Shown piece by piece: positions 36,286 to 45,859 of a DNA stretch of 64,000 bases. Source of the DNA: Bacillota bacterium (GTDB taxonomy: Bacteria > Bacillota > Desulfotomaculia > Desulfotomaculales > VENG01). The stretch covers positions 62,001-126,000 of the forward strand of contig VENG01000007.1 of the NCBI GenBank assembly GCA_009711705.1, in the 5' to 3' direction. Each line of letters starts with the position of its first letter. Position 1 is the stretch's first letter. The notes beneath the pieces were generated by a model. It was not told where the DNA came from. It did not search any database and saw only the letters and a program-made list of their open reading frames with translations. The position numbers were made by a program, and so were the translations under genes.

Positions 36286-38814
36286 ATGAACATTACTAAA
36301 AAAATTTTTCAGAGAATAAATCAAGGCTGGTCGCACACCAAAACTAATTTTATCATAAAAGCAAACTCATTTATACAGAACCGGTTGAACACCCAAAACC
36401 CGCCGGGTAATAACCGTAAAGTATTCGACAATAATGTTATGAATTATACTTCAACTAATTCCGTCACTCTTACCAATGACAACGGAAAGATTAATTGCAG
36501 TCCTTTTAACCAGGGCATATTCCGCGTATACCTAAGAGACAACGGCACGAAAACCCCCTGGCATGAACAAAACTCCTGGGCAGTAGACCTTACCAATTCC
36601 GACAGGTCCGGCTGGGAACTTAGCAAAAACTGTGACACCGCTGTTTTTACTTATTCATTAGACAATCAATCAAAAGCACAACTAAAAATTGACGCGGCAA
36701 GAGGTAGTATTGCTGTACAGATTGGCCAGGATTCAGTTATGGCTGATTTACTCCCGCCACAGACCGGTCAGGAATGGATTTTTGTGCAAACCCATTTATT
36801 GCACCCGGGTGATGTCCATATTTTTGGCCTGGGTGAAAACACGCACCCCATGAATAAAGCCGGTCAAAAGATTACCATGTGGAACAGTGACCGGTCAAAC
36901 TATAAAAAAGGAACCAACCCTCTGTATCAATCATGGCCCGTAGTGGTTTTTCAATACAGCAACGGACCGGCTTTCGGCCTGGTCTTCGATAACCCAAGCT
37001 ACTCTGTGTTTGATTGTTCGCGTGATGGTAAAGAAATTAATTACTCGGTGCAGGACACGGAATTAAATTATTATATCCTTTTGGGTCCCACCCTGCCGGA
37101 GGTAATGAAACAATTATCTGTACTAACCGGTAAATTAACCCCTTTACCCAAGTGGAGCCTGGGCTACCAGCAAAGTCGTTGGAGTTATATGCCCTCAGCA
37201 CGTGTACGCGAAGTAGCAGCTGAATTTCGTAAGAGGGATATTCCATGCGACACTATTTACCTTGACATTGATTACATGGATCAATTTAAGTGTTTCACGT
37301 GGGGAAAAGATTTTAATGATTATAAAAAACTAATCGGGGAACTACACGCCCAGGGATTTAAAATTGTCCCCATAATTGACCCGGGCTTAAAAATAGAAAA
37401 GGGCTATCCTCCATACGATGCAGGCATTAAACAGGGAATGTTTATTACCGATGGCAAAGGTAAACCGGTAACCAGAAAGGTTTGGGCAGGATCCAGCCAT
37501 TTCCCGGATTTTATTAACTCCCGTACCCGCGCATGGTGGGGAGAGCTTATGCAAGAATTTATTAAATCCGGAGTGGATGGAATATGGTGCGATATGAATG
37601 AACCCTCCACCTTTGACTGCCGGCGCACACTTCCCGGAAACGTTATGCATAAAATTTCGGAAAAAGTTACCATGCAACATAAAAAAGTACACAATATATA
37701 CGGCCTTATGATGTCCAAGGCTACGCACCAAGGGCTCCGTGAAACAACACAACTGCCTTATGTAATCACCCGGTCATCTTATTTAGGTGGACAAAAATAT
37801 GCCGTTACCTGGACAGGAGATAATGGAAGTGACTGGGGGCATTTCAGGGCCAGTATTCCTATGATAATAAACCTGGGACTTTCCGGCCAACCTATATCCG
37901 GACCGGATATAGGTGGTTTTAAAGGTACACCGCCTGCTGAATTATATGAACGCTGGATCCTTCAAGGTGCTTTGTACCCGTACAGCAGATCACATACTGG
38001 ACAAGGAACTAAAGACCAAGAGCCGTGGTCTTTTGGAAAAGAAGTGGAAAAGAGCGCGCGCATGGCTATTAAGCTCCGTTACCGCCTTATTCCTTACCTG
38101 TACTCGCTGCTTTACCAAGCGTCCCAAAATGGGCAGCCTATAATGCGTCCTATTTTTTATCACACCCCCACCGGTGAAGCATTGAAACCTGAACATTATG
38201 AAACGGAATTTATGCTGGGACCCCACCTTCTGGTGGCACCGTTAATGGATAGGGCATCAACCAGAAGTTGCTATATTCCACCGGGTAAATGGTACTCCTG
38301 GTGGTGCCGTGAAGAACGTATTGGTGGACAGAACTATAAAACAACAAACAGCGACACTAAGCTGCCGCTGTTTGTAAAGGAAAATGCCATTATACCCTTG
38401 TACCCACAAGCACCTTCATTTATACCGGACAAATCGCTGGCAAGTCTGGAGATTTTGATGACCGTAAATGACAGAGCTGAAGGAACTATTGTTGATTATT
38501 TTGATCAGGAATCTATATTTGCCTATCAAGTTCAAGCCATAGCCAAACAAAACCAGTTGGTCATAAACATTGATTTACAGCAAGAGGGTAGCATTCCCAA
38601 GGGCTATCACCCTCCTCAAACGCTGCATATGCTACTTAATCGTCAAATTAGTGATCTGCAATTACATTCCATTCACCAGGGTTATTCTTTACTGCCCGAC
38701 CCGATTAATAAAACTTGGACACGAATAACAATAAACGCTCCGGTGTTCCCCCTTAAAGGTGATGCAATATTTGAGTTCGCAGAAACAGCACCCGGTTATT
38801 CCATGGTCAATTAG
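36286..38814 (+). CDS. GH31 alpha-glucosidase
   Basis: 842-residue glycoside hydrolase family 31 protein, probably cytoplasmic because no signal peptide is seen. An N-terminal beta-sandwich (about residues 60-270) precedes the barrel. The catalytic nucleophile motif is GIWCDMNEPSTF and the acid/base lies in WTGDNGSDWGHF. The substrate-contact GPDIGGF and the DIDYMDQFKCFTW and SYLGGQKYAVTW segments are typical. Likely substrates are malto-oligosaccharides or other alpha-glucosides. It stands alone on the plus strand. Confidence 0.92.
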   Translation: MNITKKIFQRINQGWSHTKTNFIIKANSFIQNRLNTQNPPGNNRKVFDNNVMNYTSTNSVTLTNDNGKINCSPFNQGIFRVYLRDNGTKTPWHEQNSWAVDLTNSDRSGWELSKNCDTAVFTYSLDNQSKAQLKIDAARGSIAVQIGQDSVMADLLPPQTGQEWIFVQTHLLHPGDVHIFGLGENTHPMNKAGQKITMWNSDRSNYKKGTNPLYQSWPVVVFQYSNGPAFGLVFDNPSYSVFDCSRDGKEINYSVQDTELNYYILLGPTLPEVMKQLSVLTGKLTPLPKWSLGYQQSRWSYMPSARVREVAAEFRKRDIPCDTIYLDIDYMDQFKCFTWGKDFNDYKKLIGELHAQGFKIVPIIDPGLKIEKGYPPYDAGIKQGMFITDGKGKPVTRKVWAGSSHFPDFINSRTRAWWGELMQEFIKSGVDGIWCDMNEPSTFDCRRTLPGNVMHKISEKVTMQHKKVHNIYGLMMSKATHQGLRETTQLPYVITRSSYLGGQKYAVTWTGDNGSDWGHFRASIPMIINLGLSGQPISGPDIGGFKGTPPAELYERWILQGALYPYSRSHTGQGTKDQEPWSFGKEVEKSARMAIKLRYRLIPYLYSLLYQASQNGQPIMRPIFYHTPTGEALKPEHYETEFMLGPHLLVAPLMDRASTRSCYIPPGKWYSWWCREERIGGQNYKTTNSDTKLPLFVKENAIIPLYPQAPSFIPDKSLASLEILMTVNDRAEGTIVDYFDQESIFAYQVQAIAKQNQLVINIDLQQEGSIPKGYHPPQTLHMLLNRQISDLQLHSIHQGYSLLPDPINKTWTRITINAPVFPLKGDAIFEFAETAPGYSMVN

Positions 38815-38816
38815 TT

Positions 38817-38852
38817 AATGAGCAAGTGGGGACGGTTCTCACTTGCTCATTA
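38817..38852. terminator. Bidirectional terminator between GH31 gene and chemoreceptor gene
   Basis: AATGAGCAAGTG and CACTTGCTCATT form a 12-bp stem between the convergent genes. Confidence 0.8.
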
Positions 38853-38865
38853 CTTTTCCTATTTT

Positions 38866-40788
38866 TTAATTTTTATAGCTTTCTTTATCGTACTCATTTT
38901 TAGCCTGACCTAAATTACCGGCTTCAATTTCATATTTATCAACTTTAAATTTATCTATAGTGTTTTGCAACTCACCGGCTATATTGGCCAGTTCTTGCGC
39001 TGCACCGGATACCTGCTGCACTGTTGACGTAATTTGTTCGTTGGAGGCGGACAGCTGCTGCATTCCTTCATTACTTTGCTCAATTCCGGCAGCCAAATCT
39101 TTCACAACTGTGGTATTCTTTTGTATTGCCTTGCTGATTTGTTCCAGGGCAACTCCGGCATTATTAGCCACCTGAACCCCTTCACTTACTTCTGAGGCCC
39201 CGTGGTCCATGGCGTTTATTGCTTCCCCCACACCCACTTGTATTTCCTTAATCAAACCGGTAATTTGATTTGCTGCTTCTGCTGATTGTTCAGCCAGTTT
39301 GCGGACTTCTTCAGCTACCACGGCAAATCCCTTACCGTGTTCACCGGCTCTGGCTGCTTCTATGGCAGCATTTAAAGCTAAAAGGTTAGTTTGATCCGCT
39401 ATGTTGGTTATGGTGTCAATAATATTACCTATTTGCTCTGATTGGGTGCCAAGTTTATTGATGGCAGTGGAAACATTTTCCGCGCTACTGGCTATGGATT
39501 TTATTTTTTCCACAGTCTCTTGCACGGCTTTATTGCCTTCTTCGGCAACCTGCTGCACCTGTTCGGATTCTTGGGCTGCACTGCCAGCATTTTCAGCTCC
39601 CTGGCTGGAAGTGGCCGCCACTTCATTGGTAGTGCTGGCCACCTCCTCCACAGTGGCGCTTACTTCTTCACTGGACGAAGCAAGTTCCTGGCTATGGGAA
39701 GCCACTTGGGCGGAACTGTCCTGGACACTGGTAATCATAGCTTTTAAACTATCCACCATCTCCGTAAATGCTCCGGCCAAAGCACCTATTTCATCTTTTC
39801 GATTGCCCACCTCTACCTTACGGGTTAAATCGCCATGGGCAATGGCTTCAGCAGCCCGGCTTAATTTTACCATGGGCTTGGATACGGTATTGGCAATAAG
39901 TATGGCAATAAGCAGCATAATTGCTATGGCAATTATGGTCACCAGTAAGCTGGTATTTCGAATAGTTCCCAAAGGTTCCATAACATCTGCCATATTTGCT
40001 GATTGAGCGATAGCCCAGCCCGTTACTTCAATGGGAGCATAAGCCATCAACTTTTCTGTTCCTTGATAAGTGTAGGCTCCATATCCTTTTTCACCCTGGC
40101 TCATCCGTTCAAATAAATCGGTTAACCGCTGGTCACCAGCATTAACAATTTTCGTATTTCCAACCCATTCATCGGTGGGATGAGCAATGGTGGACATGTC
40201 TGTATTTTGAATTAGCCCATAACCATAGCCGTTCAATTTCATATCCTTAACCAGTTCTTGTAGATAATGCAATGTAACGCATACCCCCACCAGGCCGCTG
40301 GGTTCTGTTTGACCTGCTTGAAAGGTTGGCGCCACCACAACAATAATGTCATTACCGGTAGCCTTACTTACAATAGGATCGGAAATGACAGGCTGGCCTG
40401 TCTGCATAGCTTCTTGAAAATAATCCCTGTCCGTGATACTAAAAGTGGTATCATTTGTGCCGGCTCCATTCCCATTTTGGTCCGAAGCATAAAGTAATTC
40501 AAATTCTTCATGTTTACTTAATATCTGTTTAAGAAAAGGAAGATATATTTCCGGGTCTCCGCTTTTGACAGCTCCATTTTCCGCCACGTCTTGCATCTCA
40601 CCCATTAATCCTTCCAGCCACTGGTCAACTATCCTGGCATTATATTCCGCACTGTGGGCCGCTGCCTTGGATAACTCCTCTTCCAGAATGTTAGAGGAAT
40701 TGCTATAATTTAGATAAGAAACGGCCCCTAATGCTACCGCTGCAGCCACCGTTATGATCAGCATTAGTTTTAATTTAAGACTATGCAC
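38866..40788 (-). CDS. Transmembrane methyl-accepting chemotaxis protein (Cache sensor)
   Basis: 640-residue chemoreceptor. TM1 is at about residues 8-26 and TM2 at about 285-303 ([19 protein letters not shown]). The extracytoplasmic region between them is of the double-Cache type with [18 protein letters not shown]-like QPVISDP and [13 protein letters not shown] domain follows ([20 protein letters not shown]). The signalling tip contains the conserved [20 protein letters not shown]. It is the last gene of a three-gene chemotaxis operon behind cheW. Confidence 0.93.
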   Translation of the reverse strand: MHSLKLKLMLIITVAAAVALGAVSYLNYSNSSNILEEELSKAAAHSAEYNARIVDQWLEGLMGEMQDVAENGAVKSGDPEIYLPFLKQILSKHEEFELLYASDQNGNGAGTNDTTFSITDRDYFQEAMQTGQPVISDPIVSKATGNDIIVVVAPTFQAGQTEPSGLVGVCVTLHYLQELVKDMKLNGYGYGLIQNTDMSTIAHPTDEWVGNTKIVNAGDQRLTDLFERMSQGEKGYGAYTYQGTEKLMAYAPIEVTGWAIAQSANMADVMEPLGTIRNTSLLVTIIAIAIMLLIAILIANTVSKPMVKLSRAAEAIAHGDLTRKVEVGNRKDEIGALAGAFTEMVDSLKAMITSVQDSSAQVASHSQELASSSEEVSATVEEVASTTNEVAATSSQGAENAGSAAQESEQVQQVAEEGNKAVQETVEKIKSIASSAENVSTAINKLGTQSEQIGNIIDTITNIADQTNLLALNAAIEAARAGEHGKGFAVVAEEVRKLAEQSAEAANQITGLIKEIQVGVGEAINAMDHGASEVSEGVQVANNAGVALEQISKAIQKNTTVVKDLAAGIEQSNEGMQQLSASNEQITSTVQQVSGAAQELANIAGELQNTIDKFKVDKYEIEAGNLGQAKNEYDKESYKN

Positions 40789-40827
40789 ATAATTAACCCC
40801 CTTACCTTTTAAACTTTTCCCAAGTAA

Positions 40828-41244
40828 TTAATTTATTATCTTTTCCATATCTAAAAGTAAAATTATATTATTTTTTTGATGTATCACGCCGTTAATAAAA
40901 TCTCCTGAGCTTTTCATAGCCTCCGGTTTTTCTATCTCGTCATCTGTATAAAGCGATACAGAAGAAACACTATCAACGATCATTCCTAATTTCTGCTCTT
41001 CCTTTTCTATGACTACAACGCGTGACTCATTACTTAATTCACTTTCTTCCAACCCGAGGCGCAAACTTAAGCTTATAACCGGCACCACGGAACCCCTCAA
41101 ATTTATTATGCCTTTGCAATAATAATCTACATTTGGCACCTCGGTTACTTCCATCACCCTGATGATTTCTGATACATTTACTATAGGCAGTGCGTATTGT
41201 TGCTTGTTAAGCGTAAAAACCACTATTTGATTATTGACAGTCAA
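40828..41244 (-). CDS. cheW: CheW chemotaxis adaptor
   Basis: 138-residue CheW-domain protein linking receptors to CheA. It shows VVFTLNKQQYALPIVNVSEI, the GIINLRGSVVPVISL core and a C-terminal NNIILLLDMEKII. It lies between two receptor genes with gaps of about 30-40 bases, indicating one transcript. CheA is not in the window. Confidence 0.92.
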   Translation of the reverse strand: MTVNNQIVVFTLNKQQYALPIVNVSEIIRVMEVTEVPNVDYYCKGIINLRGSVVPVISLSLRLGLEESELSNESRVVVIEKEEQKLGMIVDSVSSVSLYTDDEIEKPEAMKSSGDFINGVIHQKNNIILLLDMEKIIN

Positions 41245-41276
41245 TTAAAACCACCCCTATATCTGATTCTTAAGAC

Positions 41277-42458
41277 TTACTCTGTGTTTAAAGTATCGTA
41301 CAGTTTAATAAACGCCTTTAAAATATCAGCAGAAGAACGCATCAATTCCTCTACATTGTCAGAAGTACAATCTTGTGCTAAATTCTCGGCGAATTGATGT
41401 ACCCTCCGGTGAGGTTCATCTACCTCTTTAAAAGCTTTTAAATGACTATACCTGTCCCTATTTGCTTCATACCATTTTCCAAAAGCACATTCTAGATGGC
41501 TGGTAACTCTAGCCCCTGTTCCGGCTTCATTCATGGTCTTCCTCAAAAACTTAGCGTGGTCTACAAGCCTTGCAGCCAAAACGTTGATTATTGATTCACT
41601 TGACGAGATATTCAAAACCGGATTTACTATCTGCACCAAACCATTAGCTTCATCCTTCAACAAGGTACTGATAAATTCCGTATTTTCGGTAAGCTCTTCC
41701 GATATTTTGGAAAGGTTGTCTGCCGTAGTAGTCTGCTGCTGTGTGGCACTTGTGATATTTTCTATCATTGTTGCGCATTCTTCTGTTTCCTTACTGGTCT
41801 CGTGAATAATATCACTAACAGTGTTGGAATTGTTTATATACTGGTTGAAAGTTTCTTGCACACTGGATATATTAGTGCTGGTGGTGGATGATTTTTCATT
41901 CATTTGCTCGGAAATCTGTTTAACATTAGCGACTGCTTCCTTGGTTTGGCCGGCTAATTTACGCACTTCCTCCGCCACCACGTTAAAGCCTTTTCCTGCT
42001 TCACCTGCCCTGGCCGCTTCAATGGCAGCATTTAAAGCAAGTAAGTTAGTTTGATCAGCTATGTCGGATACATTTTGACTTATATCATCTATCTTTGTTA
42101 CTTGGTCACTTAGTTCAGTGGCATTACCAACCATATCTTTTAATACAGTTTTATTATTTTGCCCTAACTTAGCCAGCTCATCAATTTTGCTTACCCCTTC
42201 ATCCGCCCCAGCAGTAACTTTTTGCATAGCAGCGTTGATCTGTTGTACGGAAGAAAGCACCTCTTCACTCATGGCACTCATTTCTTGGCACGCCGAAGTA
42301 ATGTCCGCAGATCGCTTTGATATTTCCTGCACTTTAAGCATGGCATGAAAAGATATAAGTTCGGAATGAGTTAAGGAAAACATTTGTACAGCTGAAATGA
42401 AGTCCGCCCTGTCAACTTCTTTATTATTGGAAAGGCTTTGCCGGTTTTTAAAAAACAT
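41277..42458 (-). CDS. Soluble chemoreceptor with C-terminal CZB zinc-binding domain
   Basis: 393-residue receptor without membrane segments. The signalling tip has [29 protein letters not shown] sequence, flanked by methylation helices. Residues about 300-385 match the chemoreceptor zinc-binding (CZB) pattern: a DHAKFLRK histidine helix, [11 protein letters not shown] with the Cys-x-x-GKWY core, and [14 protein letters not shown] domains bind zinc and, in characterised cases, sense zinc or reactive chlorine. It is the first gene of the operon controlled by the c-di-GMP riboswitch upstream. Confidence 0.9.
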   Translation of the reverse strand: MFFKNRQSLSNNKEVDRADFISAVQMFSLTHSELISFHAMLKVQEISKRSADITSACQEMSAMSEEVLSSVQQINAAMQKVTAGADEGVSKIDELAKLGQNNKTVLKDMVGNATELSDQVTKIDDISQNVSDIADQTNLLALNAAIEAARAGEAGKGFNVVAEEVRKLAGQTKEAVANVKQISEQMNEKSSTTSTNISSVQETFNQYINNSNTVSDIIHETSKETEECATMIENITSATQQQTTTADNLSKISEELTENTEFISTLLKDEANGLVQIVNPVLNISSSESIINVLAARLVDHAKFLRKTMNEAGTGARVTSHLECAFGKWYEANRDRYSHLKAFKEVDEPHRRVHQFAENLAQDCTSDNVEELMRSSADILKAFIKLYDTLNTE

Positions 42459-42532
42459 ATTCTCCTCCTAAGCAGATTAAGTCATACGAAAAAAATATTA
42501 AGCCTATTTGATACCCCCTTTGTGATTGCATC

Positions 42533-42666
42533 AAGAAAAGCGTGCTAAATCAGTTCCCTTATACCCATTCTGGGCATACCTAACGGGCACAAGCATGGCG
42601 CGCGCTTTTCAGTACTTTTTTCCTTTGTCCTTGCCATTTATATGGCAAGGTATACTTTCCTAAAGT
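42533..42666. repeat. Structured dispersed repeat family R4, copy c (full form)
   Basis: Same unit as at 33.30 kb, from AAGAAAAGCGTGCTAAATCAG to TTTCCTAAAGT, with the CTTGCCATTTATATGGCAAG hairpin. It lies in the transcribed leader between the riboswitch terminator and the first chemoreceptor gene. Confidence 0.85.
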
Positions 42667-42669
42667 GTA

Positions 42670-42700
42670 AAAAAAAGTGGCCACCTTCACTGGCCACTTA
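42670..42700 (-). terminator. Expression-platform terminator of the c-di-GMP riboswitch
   Basis: On the minus strand, AAGTGGCCA and TGGCCACTT pair around GTGAAGG and are followed by TTTT. It lies 20 bases downstream of the aptamer 3' end. The flanking CTTAAA and TTTAAG sequences could pair as an alternative stem. Confidence 0.8.
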
Positions 42701-42719
42701 AATAAACATTAGCCTGTTT

Positions 42720-42800
42720 AAGCAACCTGGCAGCCTTAGCAAAAAGCTTTAGGCCCATAGCTTTGCGTCAACGACTTTCGTCGCCTTTGCCCGTTCGAAT
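42720..42800 (-). promoter_or_regulatory. Cyclic-di-GMP-I (GEMM) riboswitch
   Basis: Minus strand: GGGCAAAGGCGACGAAAGTC (hairpin with GAAA tetraloop), then GACGCAAAGCTATGGGCCTAA, the P2 stem with the tetraloop-receptor-like CCTAA...TAAGG, and the closing CTGCCAGGTTGC. These are the hallmark GEMM-I elements (GCAAAGC, GGGCCTAA, CCAGGTTGC). It lies about 260 bases upstream of the CZB chemoreceptor gene and would tie chemotaxis expression to intracellular c-di-GMP. Confidence 0.9.
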
Positions 42801-43007
42801 AACTGATCGTAATAAAAACGTGATAAATTTGTAAGAATTTATTAATAAAGCTTTAAGGATTTTCGTCATAAAATTACATATTCCTTCCTTTGCAACTCTT
42901 TTTTCGTAATTTATTTTTAATTTTTTAATAGAAAAATTAGAGGCCCTATACTCAATAGAACATTGGACCTTCCTCATTACTTTGTTTTATGGATTTATCT
43001 GATTTAT

Positions 43008-43036
43008 AAGATTCCCACTTCTATAAGTGGGAGTTC
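43008..43036. repeat. CCCACTT hairpin (copy 2), supplies the kinase stop codon
   Basis: TTCCCACTTCTATAAGTGGGA, inverted relative to the 4.18 kb copy. The stop codon of the neighbouring histidine kinase gene lies inside it. Confidence 0.6.
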
Positions 43037-44748
43037 ATCTTTTTATCAGTGTAAGGAATGGTAAAACAAAAAACACTTCCGCCGCCTGGAGCATCGTCTA
43101 CCCAGATGCGCCCGCTATGTAACTCTACTAACTGTTTGCAAAGAGCCAACCCTAATCCTGTACCTCCAGTTAATGTAGCACTTTTTTGCGGTGCCCGGTA
43201 GAACTTTTTAAAAACACTTTCACGTTCTTTGGGATCAATACCCGGCCCGGCATCGGTAACACTGAAAATAATTTCATGGTTAACCCATTTTGCATTAACA
43301 GTAACAATACTTTCTGCAGGAGTAAATTTAAGTGCATTGGTTAATAAGTTATTAATTATTCGGCGAAAGGCACGGCGATCAAGTCTTAGGTGTGGTACAA
43401 ATCCTATACTTAATTTCAACGTCACATCTTTTCTCTCAAATAAAGGATACATACTGTTAACCACTTCATTTAGCTGCTTTTCTACAGAGATCCATTCGCG
43501 GTTTAGTACAATATTCCCATTCTCAATTCTGGAAAGCTCTAATAGCGTCTCAACTTCGCCCACCAGAACTTCTACGCTATTTTCTATTTCCTTTAAGCAT
43601 TCTTGCTGCACATCATTTAATGCACCAAGGGATATATCACGCAAAATTTCGGTATATGCCCTGATGCTTGCCAGGGGTGTGCGCAATTCATGGCTGGTAT
43701 TGGTGAGAAATTCACTTTTTATCTTATTTGCCTTGGATAGTTCAATATTTTGCCGTTTTATTGCCAAACTACTACTAATACTTGACGCAACGGTTTCCAG
43801 TGTTGATTTTTCACTGTTAGTCCAATGGCGCTCTGAATGGCAGTCGTGGAAACTGATGAAGCCCCATAAAGTATCATTTATGTGTAACGGCACTAACAGG
43901 ATAGCACGTGTTCCCTGTTGTTCAAGATAATTTTGCACTTTACTCGGCAGAGACGAAATGTGTTCGCTGGCTGTTCTGCCTCTTAAGAGCAGTCCTTCCC
44001 ACATTTTGAGCATAAAATCCTTATAAGTTAGGTTGCTTAGATTAATATTAAAATTTATCTTCATGGCAAAATCGCTGTTCCATTGAAATCGTAGTTTAAT
44101 TATCTTTGTATCTCCAGGTGGTGTTATAATCTCAAAAATTCGCACGCGGTCAACCTGTACCGCCTTGCCCAGTACCTCTAACGCTTCTTCTGCCGCAACT
44201 TTAAAATCCGGGCCGGTATGGATTTTTCTCGTTACCTCTGCAGAAGCAGCAAGTAAGCGCTCGCGTTTTTTTAATTTAAGCTCAGCAGCTTTCAAGGCGG
44301 AAACATCACGCGTTATGATACCAACTTTATATCCTTTTATGGTTTTAATTGGAAAAGCCATACGTTGTATTACTTTTTGGGTTTGGTTGGGATAGGTTAT
44401 ACTACATTCCCTTAGTATTCCCCCCGAGTTGTTTCTATAGCCTGTTTTTAATAATTGAAGCATTTCGGCTCTAATACTTTTATAAAACTCTTTTTCCAGG
44501 TTAAGCACTGTGAAAAGCTTATCATGAATATCCCATATGTATTGTTCTAGTACCTGGTACCGTTTTAAACTCATTGTTTTTTCCATACCGTGATTCCATT
44601 CGACAATAACCCCCTGCTCATCGACCAGACCAATACCGTCAATTGAATTTTCAACGATACTACGAAACTGTTCTTCATTTTCTCGCAACTCTTTTTCCAC
44701 TTTCAACTTCATTTCTTTAATCAATTTATTGTGCTCAAACCGTATCAT
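43021..44748 (-). CDS. PAS-GAF sensor histidine kinase
   Basis: Cytoplasmic 575-residue kinase. A PAS domain lies at about residues 20-145 (RSIVENSIDGIGLVDEQG). A GAF domain follows at about 165-330 with VLLVPL-like ILLVPLHINDTLWGFI. The HisKA phosphoacceptor is in LTNTSHELRTPLASIRAY, and the HATPase_c domain has NLLTNALKF, DAGPGIDP and GGTGLGLALCKQL. The C-terminal residues KMNSHL and the stop come from a repeat hairpin. It is divergent from an OmpR-type regulator gene, its probable partner. The signal is unknown. Confidence 0.9.
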   Translation of the reverse strand: MIRFEHNKLIKEMKLKVEKELRENEEQFRSIVENSIDGIGLVDEQGVIVEWNHGMEKTMSLKRYQVLEQYIWDIHDKLFTVLNLEKEFYKSIRAEMLQLLKTGYRNNSGGILRECSITYPNQTQKVIQRMAFPIKTIKGYKVGIITRDVSALKAAELKLKKRERLLAASAEVTRKIHTGPDFKVAAEEALEVLGKAVQVDRVRIFEIITPPGDTKIIKLRFQWNSDFAMKINFNINLSNLTYKDFMLKMWEGLLLRGRTASEHISSLPSKVQNYLEQQGTRAILLVPLHINDTLWGFISFHDCHSERHWTNSEKSTLETVASSISSSLAIKRQNIELSKANKIKSEFLTNTSHELRTPLASIRAYTEILRDISLGALNDVQQECLKEIENSVEVLVGEVETLLELSRIENGNIVLNREWISVEKQLNEVVNSMYPLFERKDVTLKLSIGFVPHLRLDRRAFRRIINNLLTNALKFTPAESIVTVNAKWVNHEIIFSVTDAGPGIDPKERESVFKKFYRAPQKSATLTGGTGLGLALCKQLVELHSGRIWVDDAPGGGSVFCFTIPYTDKKMNSHL

Positions 44749-44965
44749 CTGTTTCCCTCACTATACTTGCATTTTTGTCTATGATTATACTAATAACAAT
44801 CATTTTTCAACAATAACATTTTCCATAAAATCAACAAAGGGTAATTACGCAAGATGCCGAAATATACAATATGTGACAAATATTGAAGATTTAAAGAAAA
44901 GGTTATTATGTTGGCTATACGGTAAATATACAGCATACGTCCGAAAGTAGGAGGTGTTTTATGCT

Positions 44966-45649
44966 TTGGCAAGGGTCTTATTTGTCGATGACGATCTCAG
45001 ACTGCAAAGGGCTGTCGAAATATTTTTAAATAATAAAGGTCATGAAGTTTTTAAGGCCAGTAATGGAAATCAGGCCCTGGAATTACAGGCGGCCCTTAAA
45101 CCCCAAGTGGTCATTTTAGATATCATGATGCCCGAATTAGATGGTTTCGAAGCCTGCAAAATTATAAAAGCCCGTAGTTCAGTACCGATAATAATTCTAA
45201 CAGCAATGACTAAGGAGGATGACCGGGTTAAAGGTTTTAAACTGGGTGCTGATGACTATATAACCAAACCCTTTAGCTTAAAGGAATTGGAATTACGCGT
45301 CGATGCTCTTTTACGTCGGTTCAAAAAACATCCGCCGTCAACATCAAATGAAAGGCTTGTTTATAGTGACATTACAATTGATCATCAACAAAAATCAGTT
45401 GTAGTAAACGATAAATCAATTCAATTAACTAAAATTGAATTCCAGCTCCTTTGGCTGCTGGCCTGTAACCCTAACCAATTATTTACCCATTCTCAATTAA
45501 TCGAAGCAGTTTGGGGGCAGAAAAATAAAGGTAGCAAAAATGCACTTCATGTTTATATTCGAAGATTAAGAAGTAAAATTAACGGGAATCAAGGAAATAT
45601 AAATTATTTACAAAACATTTGGGGGCAGGGATATATTTTTAAAGTTTAA
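44966..45649 (+). CDS. OmpR-family response regulator
   Basis: Receiver plus winged-helix regulator of 227 residues starting ARVLFVDDDLRLQ. The phosphoacceptor is in VVILDIMMPELDGFE, and the switch residues are in IIILTAMTKEDD and DDYITKPF. The C-terminal winged helix has LTKIEFQLLWLLACNP and HVYIRRLRSKI. I chose TTG 44966, 8 bases behind AGGAGGTG; the longer frame from GTG 44954 overlaps the ribosome site. Likely partner of the divergent PAS-GAF kinase. Confidence 0.9.
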   Translation: MARVLFVDDDLRLQRAVEIFLNNKGHEVFKASNGNQALELQAALKPQVVILDIMMPELDGFEACKIIKARSSVPIIILTAMTKEDDRVKGFKLGADDYITKPFSLKELELRVDALLRRFKKHPPSTSNERLVYSDITIDHQQKSVVVNDKSIQLTKIEFQLLWLLACNPNQLFTHSQLIEAVWGQKNKGSKNALHVYIRRLRSKINGNQGNINYLQNIWGQGYIFKV

Positions 45650-45700
45650 GCTTTGGATAACAATTGTTGACAGCAATTAATTACCACTTAGTAATATCAA

Positions 45701-45778
45701 CAAAAGCGCGCTAAATCAGTTCCCTTAACCCATTCTGGGCACATGGCGCGTGATTTTCAGTACTTTTTTTCTTAAGTG
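45701..45778. repeat. Structured dispersed repeat family R4, copy d (truncated)
   Basis: CAAAAGCGCGCTAAATCAGT, CCCTTAACCCATTCTGGGCA, CATGGCGCGTGATTTTCAGT, then ACTTTTTTTC. It lacks the second hairpin of the full units and is followed by the response-regulator terminator. Confidence 0.75.
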
Positions 45779-45780
45779 TG

Positions 45781-45810
45781 AAAAACCTCGCAATAAATTG
45801 CGAGGTTTTA
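45781..45810 (+). terminator. Terminator after the response regulator gene
   Basis: AAAACCTCGCAA / TTGCGAGGTTTT with a TAAA loop, in the gap before the DnaA-box region. Confidence 0.8.
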
Positions 45811-45859
45811 TTATTTTATAACAACCTTATTTAAGAATAGCATCCAAAGATAAACTCAC

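Noticed and set aside
41277..42458. Transmembrane chemoreceptor
   Set aside because: No hydrophobic segment is present; it is a soluble receptor with a C-terminal CZB domain.
42768..42977. Minus-strand frame of 69 codons
   Set aside because: Its end overlaps the c-di-GMP riboswitch aptamer and it has no protein-like pattern.
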